Source: Pseudanabaena frigida (GTDB taxonomy: Bacteria; Cyanobacteriota; Cyanobacteriia; Pseudanabaenales; Pseudanabaenaceae). From it: a stretch of DNA of 64,000 nt. Shown here piece after piece: positions 25,370 to 35,117 of this stretch. The stretch's first letter is position 1. The number at the start of each line of letters is the position of its first letter. A model generated the notes under the pieces. The model worked only from the letters and a program-made list of their open reading frames with translations. It had not been told where the DNA came from and did not search any database. A program made the translations under genes and the position numbers. The stretch covers positions 19,546-83,545 of the forward strand of contig QBML01000024.1 in the NCBI GenBank assembly GCA_003242085.1, read 5' to 3'.

Positions 25370-27703
25370 ATGAGTATTTTGATATCGGAGTCGGGAGAAT
25401 TAGAAGAATCGGAAAGTCGGCGATCGCAACGATCTCTGAACATCTTGATTATTGAAGATGTTGCTGCTGACGTGGATCTGGCATTGTTTGCTTTAGAATT
25501 AGCAAATATATCTTTTACCTATGATGTTACGGCGACAGCGATCGATTGTCAGAAATATTTACAAGAGAAAAGCTACGATGTAGTTTTGTCTGACTACCGA
25601 TTACCAAGTTTTAACGGTTTACAGGCTTTTAATTTTTTAAAACAATCAGGACAAGATATTCCCTTTATCTTGATTACGGGGAGCTTGGGCGAAGAGTCTG
25701 CTGTTGAATGTATCAAAGCAGGGATGACCGACTATGTTTTAAAGGATCGCTTGTTTCGATTGCCTAGCGTGGTGCAACGTGCGCTTCAAGAGTTTGCCTT
25801 ACGTCAGCAACAAAAAGCAGCGATCGCTAAAATTGAACAGCAAGCATGGCGCGAAACGATTATCAATCGTATTGTCCAAGCAATGCGAGAGACTTTAGTT
25901 TTAGAAGATGTTTTACAAACGACAGCAGATCTATTACACGAAGCTTTACAAGTTACTTACTGCTTAATTTTTCAGCCAGATAGTTCGCAGCGAATGCGGG
26001 TGAACTATGTCAATAAAAGTATTAGGGAATATAAAGACCAAATACATGGATTGGATTGTGATTTCTATGAATATTACCAAGATGAGTTAACACAAGGAAA
26101 ACAAGTAGCTATTCATCCGCTTAGTGAGGATATTGAACAGAAAACACAAAAAGTAGCAGAAGAATATGGTATTCAATCCCTGATGATTACACCTCTCTTT
26201 TATCAACAAATTTACTTGGGCGGCATCAGTCTGTACCAAATGGATCAAAAGCGAGTCTGGTCAGACAATGAATTGTCTTTAGTTCAAGCGATCGCCGATC
26301 AATGTGCGATCGCGATTCATCAATCAGAACTCTATCAAAGTGCTCAATCAGAACTGATGGAGCGTAAAAAAATGGAAGCACAACTAAGGCATGATGCACT
26401 TCATGATGTCTTAACTGGCTTACCCAATCGCTCTTTATTCCTCGATCGCCTCCGACATGCTTTACAGCTATCACAGAGGCGAGCGCACCTAAATTCGGAA
26501 AATCTTTCTGAGTGTTTTGCGGTTCTATTTTTGGATTTAGATCGTTTTAAGTTAATCAATGACAGCCTAGGACACTTAGCAGGCGATCGATTATTAATAA
26601 TTGTGGCAAAACGATTGGTTGATTGTCTGAGGAGTGGCGACACAGTGGCGCGTTTGGGTGGCGATGAATTTGTGATGTTGCTCGAAGAAGTTCAAGATAT
26701 TAATGATGTGATTGAAGTCGTCCAAAGAATTCAAGAAACATTAAAAGTCCCAATATTAGTCGATAATCATGAAATATTTATTAGTACAAGTATTGGCGTT
26801 GCTTTAAACTCTAACAACTATACCCAGCCTGATGAACTGTTGCGTGATGCAGATACAGCAATGTATCGGGCTAAGGAGAAAGGGCGGGAAAGGTATGAAA
26901 TATTTGCGCCTTCTATGCACACAGAGGCTATCAAAAAGCTAAGGATAGAGAACGATCTGCGACGGGCAATTGAGCGGCAAGAGTTTCGGGTTCATTACCA
27001 ACCGATTGTCAGCCTCAAGTCAAGACAAATATTGGGCTTTGAGGCGCTCGTGCGCTGGCAACATCCCGAACAAGGTTTAATTACACCCGCTGATTTTATT
27101 ACACTTGCAGAGGATGCAGGTGTAATTGAGGCGATCGACCTTTGGGTATTAGAAAAAGCCTGCACTCAGTTACGAACATGGCAAGATCGATTCCCAACCG
27201 CTAAAGATATTACTATGAATGTCAATCTGTCTGGCAAACAGTTTAGTAAGCCAGATTTAGTTAGCAAAATTGAGCAAATACTGCAGAAAACTAATGTCGC
27301 TAATTCCAGTTTAAAGATAGAAGTTACTGAAAGCGTATTGATTGAGAAGACTTCTTTGGCGACTCAAATCTTAAGTGAACTACAAGCGCTCAATATCAAA
27401 GTTTGCATTGATGATTTTGGTACGGGTTATTCTTCGTTGAGCTATTTACACCGTTTCCCAATTCATACGCTCAAGATCGATCGATCGTTTATTTCTCGAC
27501 TAGATAGTAATTCTGGAGATGGAGAAATTGTCAAAGCGATTATTATTTTAGGAATAAATCTTGGTTTAAATGTGATTGCGGAAGGTGTAGAGACTGAGGC
27601 TCAACTTAGCTTTCTTGAGACTCACAATTGCCATGCAGGTCAGGGATATTATTTGTTTAAGCCATTGCAGGCTGATGCGATCGCGACATTATTAGAAAGA
27701 TAG
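25370..27703 (+). CDS. REC-GAF-GGDEF-EAL cyclic-di-GMP turnover protein
   Basis: The 777-residue protein has a receiver domain (about 22-145; EDVAADVD, phospho-Asp in VVLSDYRLPS), a GAF domain (about 170-320), a GGDEF domain (about 345-500) and an EAL domain (about 520-775). The diguanylate cyclase site GGDEF is intact, and an RxxD product-inhibition site (RSGD) sits five residues before it. The phosphodiesterase residues are also intact: EAL in FEALVRW, ESVLIEK, DDFGTGYSS, KIDRSF, AEGVET. Both activities are therefore possible, with phosphorylation and GAF ligand setting the balance. The GAF lacks the Cys-His bilin motif. Confidence 0.92.
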   Translation: MSILISESGELEESESRRSQRSLNILIIEDVAADVDLALFALELANISFTYDVTATAIDCQKYLQEKSYDVVLSDYRLPSFNGLQAFNFLKQSGQDIPFILITGSLGEESAVECIKAGMTDYVLKDRLFRLPSVVQRALQEFALRQQQKAAIAKIEQQAWRETIINRIVQAMRETLVLEDVLQTTADLLHEALQVTYCLIFQPDSSQRMRVNYVNKSIREYKDQIHGLDCDFYEYYQDELTQGKQVAIHPLSEDIEQKTQKVAEEYGIQSLMITPLFYQQIYLGGISLYQMDQKRVWSDNELSLVQAIADQCAIAIHQSELYQSAQSELMERKKMEAQLRHDALHDVLTGLPNRSLFLDRLRHALQLSQRRAHLNSENLSECFAVLFLDLDRFKLINDSLGHLAGDRLLIIVAKRLVDCLRSGDTVARLGGDEFVMLLEEVQDINDVIEVVQRIQETLKVPILVDNHEIFISTSIGVALNSNNYTQPDELLRDADTAMYRAKEKGRERYEIFAPSMHTEAIKKLRIENDLRRAIERQEFRVHYQPIVSLKSRQILGFEALVRWQHPEQGLITPADFITLAEDAGVIEAIDLWVLEKACTQLRTWQDRFPTAKDITMNVNLSGKQFSKPDLVSKIEQILQKTNVANSSLKIEVTESVLIEKTSLATQILSELQALNIKVCIDDFGTGYSSLSYLHRFPIHTLKIDRSFISRLDSNSGDGEIVKAIIILGINLGLNVIAEGVETEAQLSFLETHNCHAGQGYYLFKPLQADAIATLLER

Positions 27704-27733
27704 AAGAGTTGCAAAGCAACTTCTCTTCTTTTC

Positions 27734-27788
27734 AAAACCCAAATAAATAAAGGCGGCGCTTCGCGCCGCCTTTATTTATTTGGGTTTT
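27734..27788. terminator. Long hairpin between convergent genes
   Basis: A perfect 26-bp stem opens AAAACCCAAATAAATAAAGG, and the G/C-rich tip closes on a TTC loop. It separates the GGDEF-EAL gene from fabD, which converge here, and could terminate both. The same sequence type recurs at 60767-60821 with an almost identical outer arm. Confidence 0.8.
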
Positions 27789-27825
27789 CTGTTCTACGCA
27801 AAACTTGCGTTGTTATCCCAAAGGA

Positions 27826-28707
27826 TCAAAAAGCGATCGCTTGTTCTAAGGTGCTGATATTGACAAGCGCTAAGCTGGGAGCAGTTCGCTTAACTAATCC
27901 TGTCAAAACCTTGCCCGAACCAACTTCGATCGCTTGCCCATAGCCTTGAGCCTCAAGATACAAACAAATTTCTCGCCAACGGACTGGGAATGTCATTTGC
28001 CTCATCAGGCGATCGCGTAAAACTTGTCCTGAAGTCGTGGCATCGTTTGGCTCTACATTGGAAATGACAGGAACTTCCGCGTCATTAAAAATGGTCTGTT
28101 CTAAAGCGATCGCAAACTTCGCTGATGCGTCAGCCATTAGTGGCGAATGAAATGCTCCACTCACAGCTAGAGGAATTGCCCTTTTAGATTTCACCTGTTC
28201 GCAAATCGATTTTACTGCTGCTTCCGTTCCTGAAATGACTACCTGATCTTTACTGTTATCATTGGCAAGAATTACATTTTCGGCTTGCGCGATCGCAACT
28301 TCTAATTGAGCGCGATCGAATCCAATCAAGACCATCATTGCGCCGCCGCTTGCTTCTGACATCAATAGCGATCGTTGCTTCACCAGTTCTAAACCTGTTG
28401 CAAAGTCTACCGCCCCTGCACAGTAGAGGGCGCTATATTCGCCTAAACTATGCCCAGTTACTGCATCGGGTTTTGCGCCTTTCTCTTTCAATACATCCGC
28501 AAGAATTGCTGAAATCACATACAAACAAGGCTGTGTAAATTGGGTTTTTGCCAGTTCAGTCGTATCAGTCTGTGATTTTTCTAAAATCGACCAGCCCAGA
28601 ATTTGCTCTGCTTTCGTAAATTTATCTTTGCCAATCTCGGCTAGGTCTAAGCCCATACCCACTGCTTGAGATCCCTGCCCAGGGAACATCCATACATTTT
28701 TGGTCAT
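27826..28707 (-). CDS. fabD: Malonyl-CoA:acyl carrier protein transacylase
   Basis: FabD loads malonate onto acyl carrier protein for fatty acid synthesis. The 293 residues include the oxyanion-hole MFPGQGSQ, the active-site S87 in TGHSLGEYSA, and the second catalytic His in SGAFHSPLM. Length matches the family. It is the only fatty-acid gene in the window. Confidence 0.95.
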   Translation of the reverse strand: MTKNVWMFPGQGSQAVGMGLDLAEIGKDKFTKAEQILGWSILEKSQTDTTELAKTQFTQPCLYVISAILADVLKEKGAKPDAVTGHSLGEYSALYCAGAVDFATGLELVKQRSLLMSEASGGAMMVLIGFDRAQLEVAIAQAENVILANDNSKDQVVISGTEAAVKSICEQVKSKRAIPLAVSGAFHSPLMADASAKFAIALEQTIFNDAEVPVISNVEPNDATTSGQVLRDRLMRQMTFPVRWREICLYLEAQGYGQAIEVGSGKVLTGLVKRTAPSLALVNISTLEQAIAF

Positions 28708-29134
28708 TTTTTACAAATTTTTTTAAATTAGGTTAGCTATCGATCTTTACATATATTTAGCGCTAATTAACTGATGTTACCGCAATCACCGATCCAACGA
28801 ACCACAAGAAAAATTTTGAAAGCGTGGCGAAGCAATGCTTTCAAAATTTTTCTTGGTTTGGGTTTGAGCGCAAAACGCTGTATGTGGAAGTGGCTATTCC
28901 CACGATCCGAAGCTCAGCTAGCGTTACTTCTTATAAAGTCTTTACTGATGTTACGGGGAAAGACTTCCCGCAATGGCAAAAGTCTAGGACTGTTACGGGA
29001 CACAGCCCCTAAAAATTTGAATTGTTTGGGTAGTGGCAAGCCCCCGAGATTGCCCTGTCACGCTATTAGCAAGAGATTTATCATCTACATTCCACGTAGC
29101 AACATTTCCTTAGATAGAAAAACTTGCAGATCCT
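28708..29134. other. Repeat-rich spacer between fabD and kaiB paralogue
   Basis: About 430 nt hold a palindromic element (28782-28882) and, further on, two related short blocks around the motif ACTGATGTTACGGGG / GACTGTTACGGGA (28936-28966 and 28978-29000). The first block can fold with AAGTCTTT/AAAGACTT arms. A 123-codon plus-strand frame across this area is a by-product of the repeats and has no recognisable protein motif. Confidence 0.5.
28782..28882 (+). repeat. MITE-like palindromic element, copy B
   Basis: The roughly 100-nt element contains AACGAACCACAAGAAAAA, a central inverted repeat (TTTTGAAAGC...GCTTTCAAAA), and the right part TTTTTCTTGGTTTGGGTTTG ending GCGCAAAACGCTGTA. The reverse complement of 46408-46512 matches it closely end to end except at the hairpin core. 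Confidence 0.8.
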
Positions 29135-29455
29135 TTAGAGATTAGATTTTCTAATCTCTAAACCCGTTAGAACCTTTTCCTGATTGGATAAATCCCCAAT
29201 AATTTGTTTGAGGGGAAGAGGCAATTTCTTAATTAAAGTTGGAACCGCAATAATCTGCTCTTTTCTAGCAATATGTGGATGCTCAACTAAATCAATTACC
29301 TCAATCTGATAGCGTCCGTTGAGAAATTCTTCGCAGATTCTTTGTAAATTGGCGATCGCTAAAAGTGACTTAGCAGATTTCCCTGCGACATATAGTCGCA
29401 TTTCCCATATTTCTTCTTCAGGTAGAGTTAGATTCTCTATTGTATTGATATCCAT
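29135..29455 (-). CDS. KaiB-like protein
   Basis: The 106-residue protein matches KaiB in length and pattern ([54 protein letters not shown]). KaiB proteins are thioredoxin-like fold-switchers that bind the N-terminal ring of KaiC. The gene lies 42 nt downstream of the kaiC paralogue in the same operon. There is no kaiA nearby, and the pairing with a divergent KaiC suggests a paralogue of the core clock rather than the canonical kaiABC locus. Confidence 0.88.
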   Translation of the reverse strand: MDINTIENLTLPEEEIWEMRLYVAGKSAKSLLAIANLQRICEEFLNGRYQIEVIDLVEHPHIARKEQIIAVPTLIKKLPLPLKQIIGDLSNQEKVLTGLEIRKSNL

Positions 29456-29497
29456 TGATTTCTGAGTTCCTGTACCTCTCTTCGTTGGTTAAAAGGT

Positions 29498-31207
29498 TTA
29501 TAAATCTGTTTGATCGGCTTTACGAAGGACAGACATTTTAACTTTACTGTCAGTTAAAACTTTTTGAGCCGTTTCTTCTTGTTGACTAAAGATCTCTAAC
29601 TCTGCTTGCTCGATCGCTAGTTGAATTTCAAGAGCTTTAATTTGAGCCTGTACTAGCGATTGTTGCTGCTCAAGGCGTAGTTTTTTACGGTCAAATTCTT
29701 GCTTGCGGTTGAGTTGGGCTAATTTCTCTTGGGATTGTTGCGCGACTCGGGCGGTTCCAGTCAGGAAGTTACTCTGTCCTAAGTACACATCTACCAACTC
29801 TATGCCATGACTGGTTAAGACAAACTCACGCACTTGATTAGAATGTTGCATACCGCGAGACTTAAGAACATAAAGAGTCCGATTGCGCTCCCCATTAGTT
29901 TCTATAGTGCGAAGCTCCAACCAAGTATCCATCAGCGATGACACCCCCAATTCTGTATGCTCTAAAGGCGCACCGCTCTGGAGAAGGTTAGTAAAGAAAA
30001 CAGTGATTTGTTGGGATTTAAACAAGTCGATCAAGCGCATGAGAAAGTTTTTAGTTTGGTTCAACGTTCCAGTGGTGGCAAGATTACTCATTGGATCGAT
30101 TACCACAGAACTAGGCTGAAATTCCCTAACCCAAGTCTCGATCGTTTGCAAACGCATTTCCAATCCATAGGCAGTGGGTCGTACCGACTCAAATCTCAAT
30201 AGTCCATTCTTGATATGATGGGTCAAATCAAGTCCAACAGAGCGTTGATTTCTCAAGATTTGTTGAGGAGCCTCCTCAGTTGCCAAATACAGACAGCGTT
30301 CGCCGCGATCGCAGGTTGCCGATGCAAAAAAACCAGCTAATGTCGTCTTACCAGTTCCCGCCATTCCCGTTACCAAAATACTGCTACCCCGATAGTAGCC
30401 CCCATTATCTAACATTCCATCAAGGCGAGAAATTCCTGTTGAGACTCGTTCAGCAGATATTTCATAATCTAGACCAACTGAGGTAATCGGTACGACAGAA
30501 ATACCATTTTCCTCAATCAAAAATGGGTATTCATTAGAGCCATGCCGAGAACCTCGATATTTAAATATTTGCAGATAGCGAGTTGTGATTTCCTCCGCAG
30601 TTCGCTGCTCTAATCGAATTACACAGTCTGAGACATATTCCTCAAGTCCCTGACGGGTTAAGTCATTTCTTCCCCGCTCTCCTGTGATAATCGCAGTTAC
30701 GCCCTGTTCCTTTAACCAGCCAAACAAACGGCGCAGTTCAGCCCTTACAATATTTGCGTTATTTAGACCAGCGAACAAAACTTCAATCGTATCTAAAACT
30801 ACCCGCTTTGCCCCGATTTCGGCAATAGCGCTGCCTAGCCTGATAAATAAGCCTTCAAGATCGTAATCTCCAGTTTCCTCTAGACCAATAGGATTGATAT
30901 AAACATGGTCGATGATCAGTTTGCCATCAGACACTAACTGATCGAGATCCCATCCTAGAGACGTGACATTTTGGATGATTTCCTCGGCGGTTTCTTCAAA
31001 GGTCATCAATACGCCTGCTTCGGCATATTCAACTGCGCCACGTACCAGAAACTCAACTCCAAAAAGAGTCTTACCACAACCTGCCGAGCCACAGACTAGA
31101 GTCGGTCGTCCTTGAGGTAATCCACCACTAGTAATTTCGTCTAGTCCTCGGATTCCTGTCGGACATTTGGGCAATTGGCGTTTGAAATTCTTGATTATTT
31201 CGACCAT
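29498..31207 (-). CDS. KaiC-family double-RecA ATPase (KaiC paralogue)
   Basis: This 569-residue protein has two KaiC (RecA-like) halves. CI has Walker A GSAGCGKT and catalytic Glu pair FEETAEE. CII has GMAGTGKTT and Glu pair ATEEAP. At the position of the KaiC phosphorylation sites (Ser-Thr in the clock protein) it has S423-S424 in GVSSLMDTW, so autophosphorylation is possible but with a Ser-Ser pair. The C-terminus extends into a long Gln/Glu-rich coiled coil (about 480-560) in place of the usual A-loop tail. It is followed by a kaiB-like gene and is divergent from a hybrid kinase. It most resembles the non-core KaiC groups found with sensor kinases. Confidence 0.88.
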   Translation of the reverse strand: MVEIIKNFKRQLPKCPTGIRGLDEITSGGLPQGRPTLVCGSAGCGKTLFGVEFLVRGAVEYAEAGVLMTFEETAEEIIQNVTSLGWDLDQLVSDGKLIIDHVYINPIGLEETGDYDLEGLFIRLGSAIAEIGAKRVVLDTIEVLFAGLNNANIVRAELRRLFGWLKEQGVTAIITGERGRNDLTRQGLEEYVSDCVIRLEQRTAEEITTRYLQIFKYRGSRHGSNEYPFLIEENGISVVPITSVGLDYEISAERVSTGISRLDGMLDNGGYYRGSSILVTGMAGTGKTTLAGFFASATCDRGERCLYLATEEAPQQILRNQRSVGLDLTHHIKNGLLRFESVRPTAYGLEMRLQTIETWVREFQPSSVVIDPMSNLATTGTLNQTKNFLMRLIDLFKSQQITVFFTNLLQSGAPLEHTELGVSSLMDTWLELRTIETNGERNRTLYVLKSRGMQHSNQVREFVLTSHGIELVDVYLGQSNFLTGTARVAQQSQEKLAQLNRKQEFDRKKLRLEQQQSLVQAQIKALEIQLAIEQAELEIFSQQEETAQKVLTDSKVKMSVLRKADQTDL

Positions 31208-31274
31208 AACACTCGAACTATTTCAGCCATAACTTGTAACATACAGCGTTTTGCAGAAAACTAAATTCTAATCC

Positions 31275-31313
31275 TTATGTTGAAAGTGTTGAGAAGTAAT
31301 ACTTTCAACATAA
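31275..31313. repeat. Inverted repeat in the kaiC/kinase divergent spacer
   Basis: The arms TTATGTTGAAAGT (31275-31287) and ACTTTCAACATAA (31301-31313) are perfect, 13 nt each, with a 13-nt loop. The core resembles the hairpin core of the elements at 28782 and 46408 (TTGAAAGTGT), and CAGCGTTTTGC about 20 nt before it matches one of their ends. It could be a diverged element copy or a regulatory site for both divergent genes. Confidence 0.6.
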
Positions 31314-31437
31314 ATATTGATTTATGTGTTGTTTTAAAGCTCTGCATATCAATTGTGACAGATCTCAGGTTGGCTTTTACTTTAAGAGATAATAGATTTC
31401 ATATTGCATAGCTATAGATCAACTTTCCTGAACTCCT

Positions 31438-34400
31438 GTGAACACAACATATAGTCTTCATACATTAGAGCAGGCGATCGCTCATAATCTGTTAGTTGTT
31501 AGCGTGGAGTCTTCGCTGCGGGATGTCGTGCGATTAATCAATCAAGCCCGTCATCGTGATTCTGTGCATTCAAGACAACTAGGCGAAAGAACTGAATTGC
31601 CTATAAGTTGCGTCTCCTGTGTTTTGGTTATGGCTGAGGCTAGACTGGTGGGAATCTTAACTCAGTCCGATTTACTGCGGTTAATGGTCATGGACTTAGA
31701 CATTAACGAAATTAAGGTTTCAGAGGTGATGACTCAACCTGTTGTCACAATGCGACAGTCCGAATTTCAAGACGTGATTACACCGCTCAATCTGATTAGT
31801 CAGCATCACATTAGTCATTTGCCGCTGCTAAATGAGCATAATTATCCGATTGGAATTATTACCTTAAAAGAGCTAATCAAGATTGCTGATGTTACAGTGC
31901 AACAAAGTCAAATTCAACAGATTGAGTATGAATCATTACTAACGGCGATCGCCAATCGCATTCAAGCATCACTCGACCTTCAGACTATTCTGGATAGTTC
32001 GGTTACTGAAATTCGCCAGTTTTTACAAACAGATCGCGTGATTGCTTATCGTTTTGAACCCGACTGGAGCGGCATCGTCGTCGCAGAATCAGTCATTCGT
32101 GAATGTGATTCATTGCTCGGTAAAGTTCTCACCGATCCGCACTTTGGCTCTGCGATGGTGGAGCCTTACAGAAATGGACGGATTCAAGTAACAGATGATA
32201 TCTATGTGGGATTGACTGATTGCCACACCAAGTTTTTGGAACGTCTTCAGGTAAAAGCGATCGTAGTCGTGCCGATTTTGCAAGGAGATCGGCTTTGGGG
32301 ATTGCTAGCCGCACAGGAATGCTTACAACCACGCTTTTGGGATAGATCGTCGGTTGACCTGCTGCAACAACTTGCCACACATATTAGTATTGCAATCCAG
32401 CAATCCAGCACAATGTTGCAGTTGCAGCAACTCAATCAAGGGTTGGAAAGTAAAATAGAAGAGAGAACAATAGAATTAGCAAATAGTGAAAATCGTCTAA
32501 ATCTGATTGTCTCTAATGTCTCTGAAGGTATCTTAATTGCTAATCGCGAAGGACGTATTGTTTTTGCGAATCCATCGGCAGCCAGAACGTTTGGAATGTC
32601 TATTGACCAACTCATTGGATTAAATATTGGTATACCCAATGTTCTAAATAATCAATTTGAAATTACTTACTTAGCTCATGATGGAAATATCGGAGAAAGT
32701 GAGATGCATGTTGTGATGATTGAGTGGGATCGACAACCTGCATATTTGATCTCTTTGCACGACATTACAGAACGCCTGCAAGCTGAGATGAAACTGCTAA
32801 AAATTCAAGTAGATCTGGCGGAAGCTCAGCAAATTGCCCATGTTGGTAGTTGGGAGATGGATACGATCGCACGGACAATCTCTTGCTCAGATGAAATGTT
32901 TCGCCTCTTAGGACTTGAGCCTCGTCAAGCTGAGCAATCCATTGAAAATCTTGCTCGATATATTTGTCCACGAGACCGCGATATCCTAGAGCATCTGGTA
33001 GAACGCGCCATTCAATTTGGCGAACCCTATGAATTAGATGTACAGATTACTAGAGTTGATGGTTCAACTGGCTATCATTTTGTCAAGGGAACACCAAAAT
33101 ATAATGCTGTAGGCGAAGTAACCCACTTGTTTGGTACTGCGATGGACATTAGCGATCGCAAAGCCAATGAGTCTAAGTTGCGCAGATACGAGCGGGTAGT
33201 GGCTGCTACTACTGATGCGATTATTCTTTACGATCGCAACTACAGATTCCAATTAGTTAACCAAGTCTATCTCGATTGGCATAATAAAAGACCAGAGGAA
33301 GTGATCGGTCATACTATAGATGAACTTAAGAGAGAAAGCTTTAAAAATATTATTCAGCCTAGACTAGATCTCAGTTTGGCAGGCGAAGTTCAACGCTACG
33401 AAGAGTGGTTTGACTATGGAGATGGCTGTCGGCGCTTTGTTCGAGTTTCCTATTCTCCCTACATCGAGATTGATGGCAGCATTACTGGGGTGCTAGGTAG
33501 TCTGCACGATCTGACCGAACTTAAGCAAATTGAAGAATCCCTACGTAAGAGCGAAGAACGCCTAAGTCGTTATTTCGATCAGCCTCTGCTCGGTATGGCA
33601 ATTAGCAATCCTGACAAGAGTTGGCAAGATGTTAACAATTGTTTGTGTAATATGCTCGGTTACTCCCACGATGAAATGCTCCAAAAAACATGGGCTGATA
33701 TCACCCATCCTGAGGATTTAGAAGTAAATCTCATTAACTTCAATAAAGCTTTGACAGGAGATTTGGAAGGATATGTGATGGATAAGCGCTTCATTCGCAA
33801 GAATGGAAGTACCATTCACACGATTATCTCGGTGCAATGTTTCCGCCATCCCGATCGGACTGCAAATTACTTTGTGCTGATGGTGCAGGATATTAGCGAT
33901 CGCAAACAAGCGGAGTTACAACTGCGACTAACTAATGAAGAGCTCTCCCGTGCTACCCGTTTGAAGGATGAGTTCTTGGCAAATATGAGTCACGAACTTC
34001 GCACCCCTCTTAACTCCATCCTTGGCATGACTGAAGCTCTGCAAGAGCAAATTTTCGGCGGTATCAATGAGAAACAACGTAATGCTCTACAGACCGTTGA
34101 ACGTAGCAGCGAACATTTATTGATGCTGATCAATGACATTCTTGATGTCGCCAAAATTGAATCGGGACAGATTGAGTTAGATTTTGCTCCTACTGATATA
34201 GCTTATCTCTGCCAATCTAGTCTTGCCTTCATCAAGCAGCAAGCTCTCAAAAAACGTATTCAGTTAGAAGTTAAACTCCCCAAAAATCTACCCGACCAAA
34301 TGTTGGACGAACGGCGCATTCGTCAGGTATTAATTAATTTACTCAATAATGCGATGAAATTCACGCCAGAGGGCGGTCGCATTACCTTAGAAGCCACTAC

Positions 34401-35103
34401 GCACAGAGATCTGGAATCATCCAATTCTGCCTATTGGATGCGCTTTGCGATAACCGATACAGGTATCGGTATTGCCCCAGAAAATATTAATAAACTGTTT
34501 CAACCCTTTATCCAAATTGACAGTGCTTTAAATCGTCAATATGCAGGTACGGGTTTGGGGCTAGCCCTAGTTAAGCAAATGGTGGAGTTGCATGGTGGCA
34601 GAGTTGGTTTAACTAGTGAACTAGGTGTGGGTAGTTGCTTCATGATTGATTTGCCCTATACAGCTAGTTCCTCTGAACCGTTGAAATCGTTAACTACTCC
34701 TGAACTTGAAGCTCAATTAGTAAACCAAGCTATTCAGTTCCCCTTAATCTTGATAGCAGAGGATAATGAAGCCAATATCGTCACAGTTTCTAGCTATTTA
34801 GAAGCCAAGGGCTATCGCCTACTCCTAGCCAAAAATGGACAAGAGGCGATCGCTTTAGCGAAATCCCATCAGCCTGACCTAATTTTGATGGATATCCAAA
34901 TGCCCGTGATGGACGGACTAGAAGCAACTAGGCAAATTCGGCGTGATCCTGACTTAGTAAATATTCCAATTATTGCGATGACAGCTTTGGCGATGAAAGG
35001 CGATCGCGAAAAATGTCTAAATGCAGGAGCCAATGAATATCTGACAAAACCTGTCAAACTAAAAGCATTATCCCAAATGATTCAAACTTTTTGGACTTAC
35101 TAG
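31438..35103 (+). CDS. CBS-GAF-PAS hybrid histidine kinase with possible bilin site
   Basis: In this 1221-residue protein a CBS pair (about 10-160) comes first, then a cyanobacteriochrome/phytochrome-style GAF (about 165-325; DRVIAYRFEPDWSG, VVPILQGDRLWGLLAAQ) with C262-H263 in TDCHTKF, where such GAFs attach bilin. About four PAS units, HisKA (H852 in MSHELRTPLNS), HATPase_c (LINLLNNAMKFT, DTGIGI, GTGLGLALV) and a receiver (D1152 in LILMDIQMP) follow. The start is a GTG at 31438. The protein is divergent from kaiC and is the first of four related kinases. CBS pairs usually bind adenine nucleotides, so both energy and light inputs are plausible. Confidence 0.85.
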   Translation: MNTTYSLHTLEQAIAHNLLVVSVESSLRDVVRLINQARHRDSVHSRQLGERTELPISCVSCVLVMAEARLVGILTQSDLLRLMVMDLDINEIKVSEVMTQPVVTMRQSEFQDVITPLNLISQHHISHLPLLNEHNYPIGIITLKELIKIADVTVQQSQIQQIEYESLLTAIANRIQASLDLQTILDSSVTEIRQFLQTDRVIAYRFEPDWSGIVVAESVIRECDSLLGKVLTDPHFGSAMVEPYRNGRIQVTDDIYVGLTDCHTKFLERLQVKAIVVVPILQGDRLWGLLAAQECLQPRFWDRSSVDLLQQLATHISIAIQQSSTMLQLQQLNQGLESKIEERTIELANSENRLNLIVSNVSEGILIANREGRIVFANPSAARTFGMSIDQLIGLNIGIPNVLNNQFEITYLAHDGNIGESEMHVVMIEWDRQPAYLISLHDITERLQAEMKLLKIQVDLAEAQQIAHVGSWEMDTIARTISCSDEMFRLLGLEPRQAEQSIENLARYICPRDRDILEHLVERAIQFGEPYELDVQITRVDGSTGYHFVKGTPKYNAVGEVTHLFGTAMDISDRKANESKLRRYERVVAATTDAIILYDRNYRFQLVNQVYLDWHNKRPEEVIGHTIDELKRESFKNIIQPRLDLSLAGEVQRYEEWFDYGDGCRRFVRVSYSPYIEIDGSITGVLGSLHDLTELKQIEESLRKSEERLSRYFDQPLLGMAISNPDKSWQDVNNCLCNMLGYSHDEMLQKTWADITHPEDLEVNLINFNKALTGDLEGYVMDKRFIRKNGSTIHTIISVQCFRHPDRTANYFVLMVQDISDRKQAELQLRLTNEELSRATRLKDEFLANMSHELRTPLNSILGMTEALQEQIFGGINEKQRNALQTVERSSEHLLMLINDILDVAKIESGQIELDFAPTDIAYLCQSSLAFIKQQALKKRIQLEVKLPKNLPDQMLDERRIRQVLINLLNNAMKFTPEGGRITLEATTHRDLESSNSAYWMRFAITDTGIGIAPENINKLFQPFIQIDSALNRQYAGTGLGLALVKQMVELHGGRVGLTSELGVGSCFMIDLPYTASSSEPLKSLTTPELEAQLVNQAIQFPLILIAEDNEANIVTVSSYLEAKGYRLLLAKNGQEAIALAKSHQPDLILMDIQMPVMDGLEATRQIRRDPDLVNIPIIAMTALAMKGDREKCLNAGANEYLTKPVKLKALSQMIQTFWTY

Positions 35104-35117
35104 GGGAGTTAACCGTG

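Noticed and set aside
28774..29145. 123-codon plus-strand open frame between fabD and the kaiB-like gene
   Set aside because: It crosses the palindromic element and repeat blocks, has no recognisable domain, and its composition follows the repeats. Treated as a by-product.
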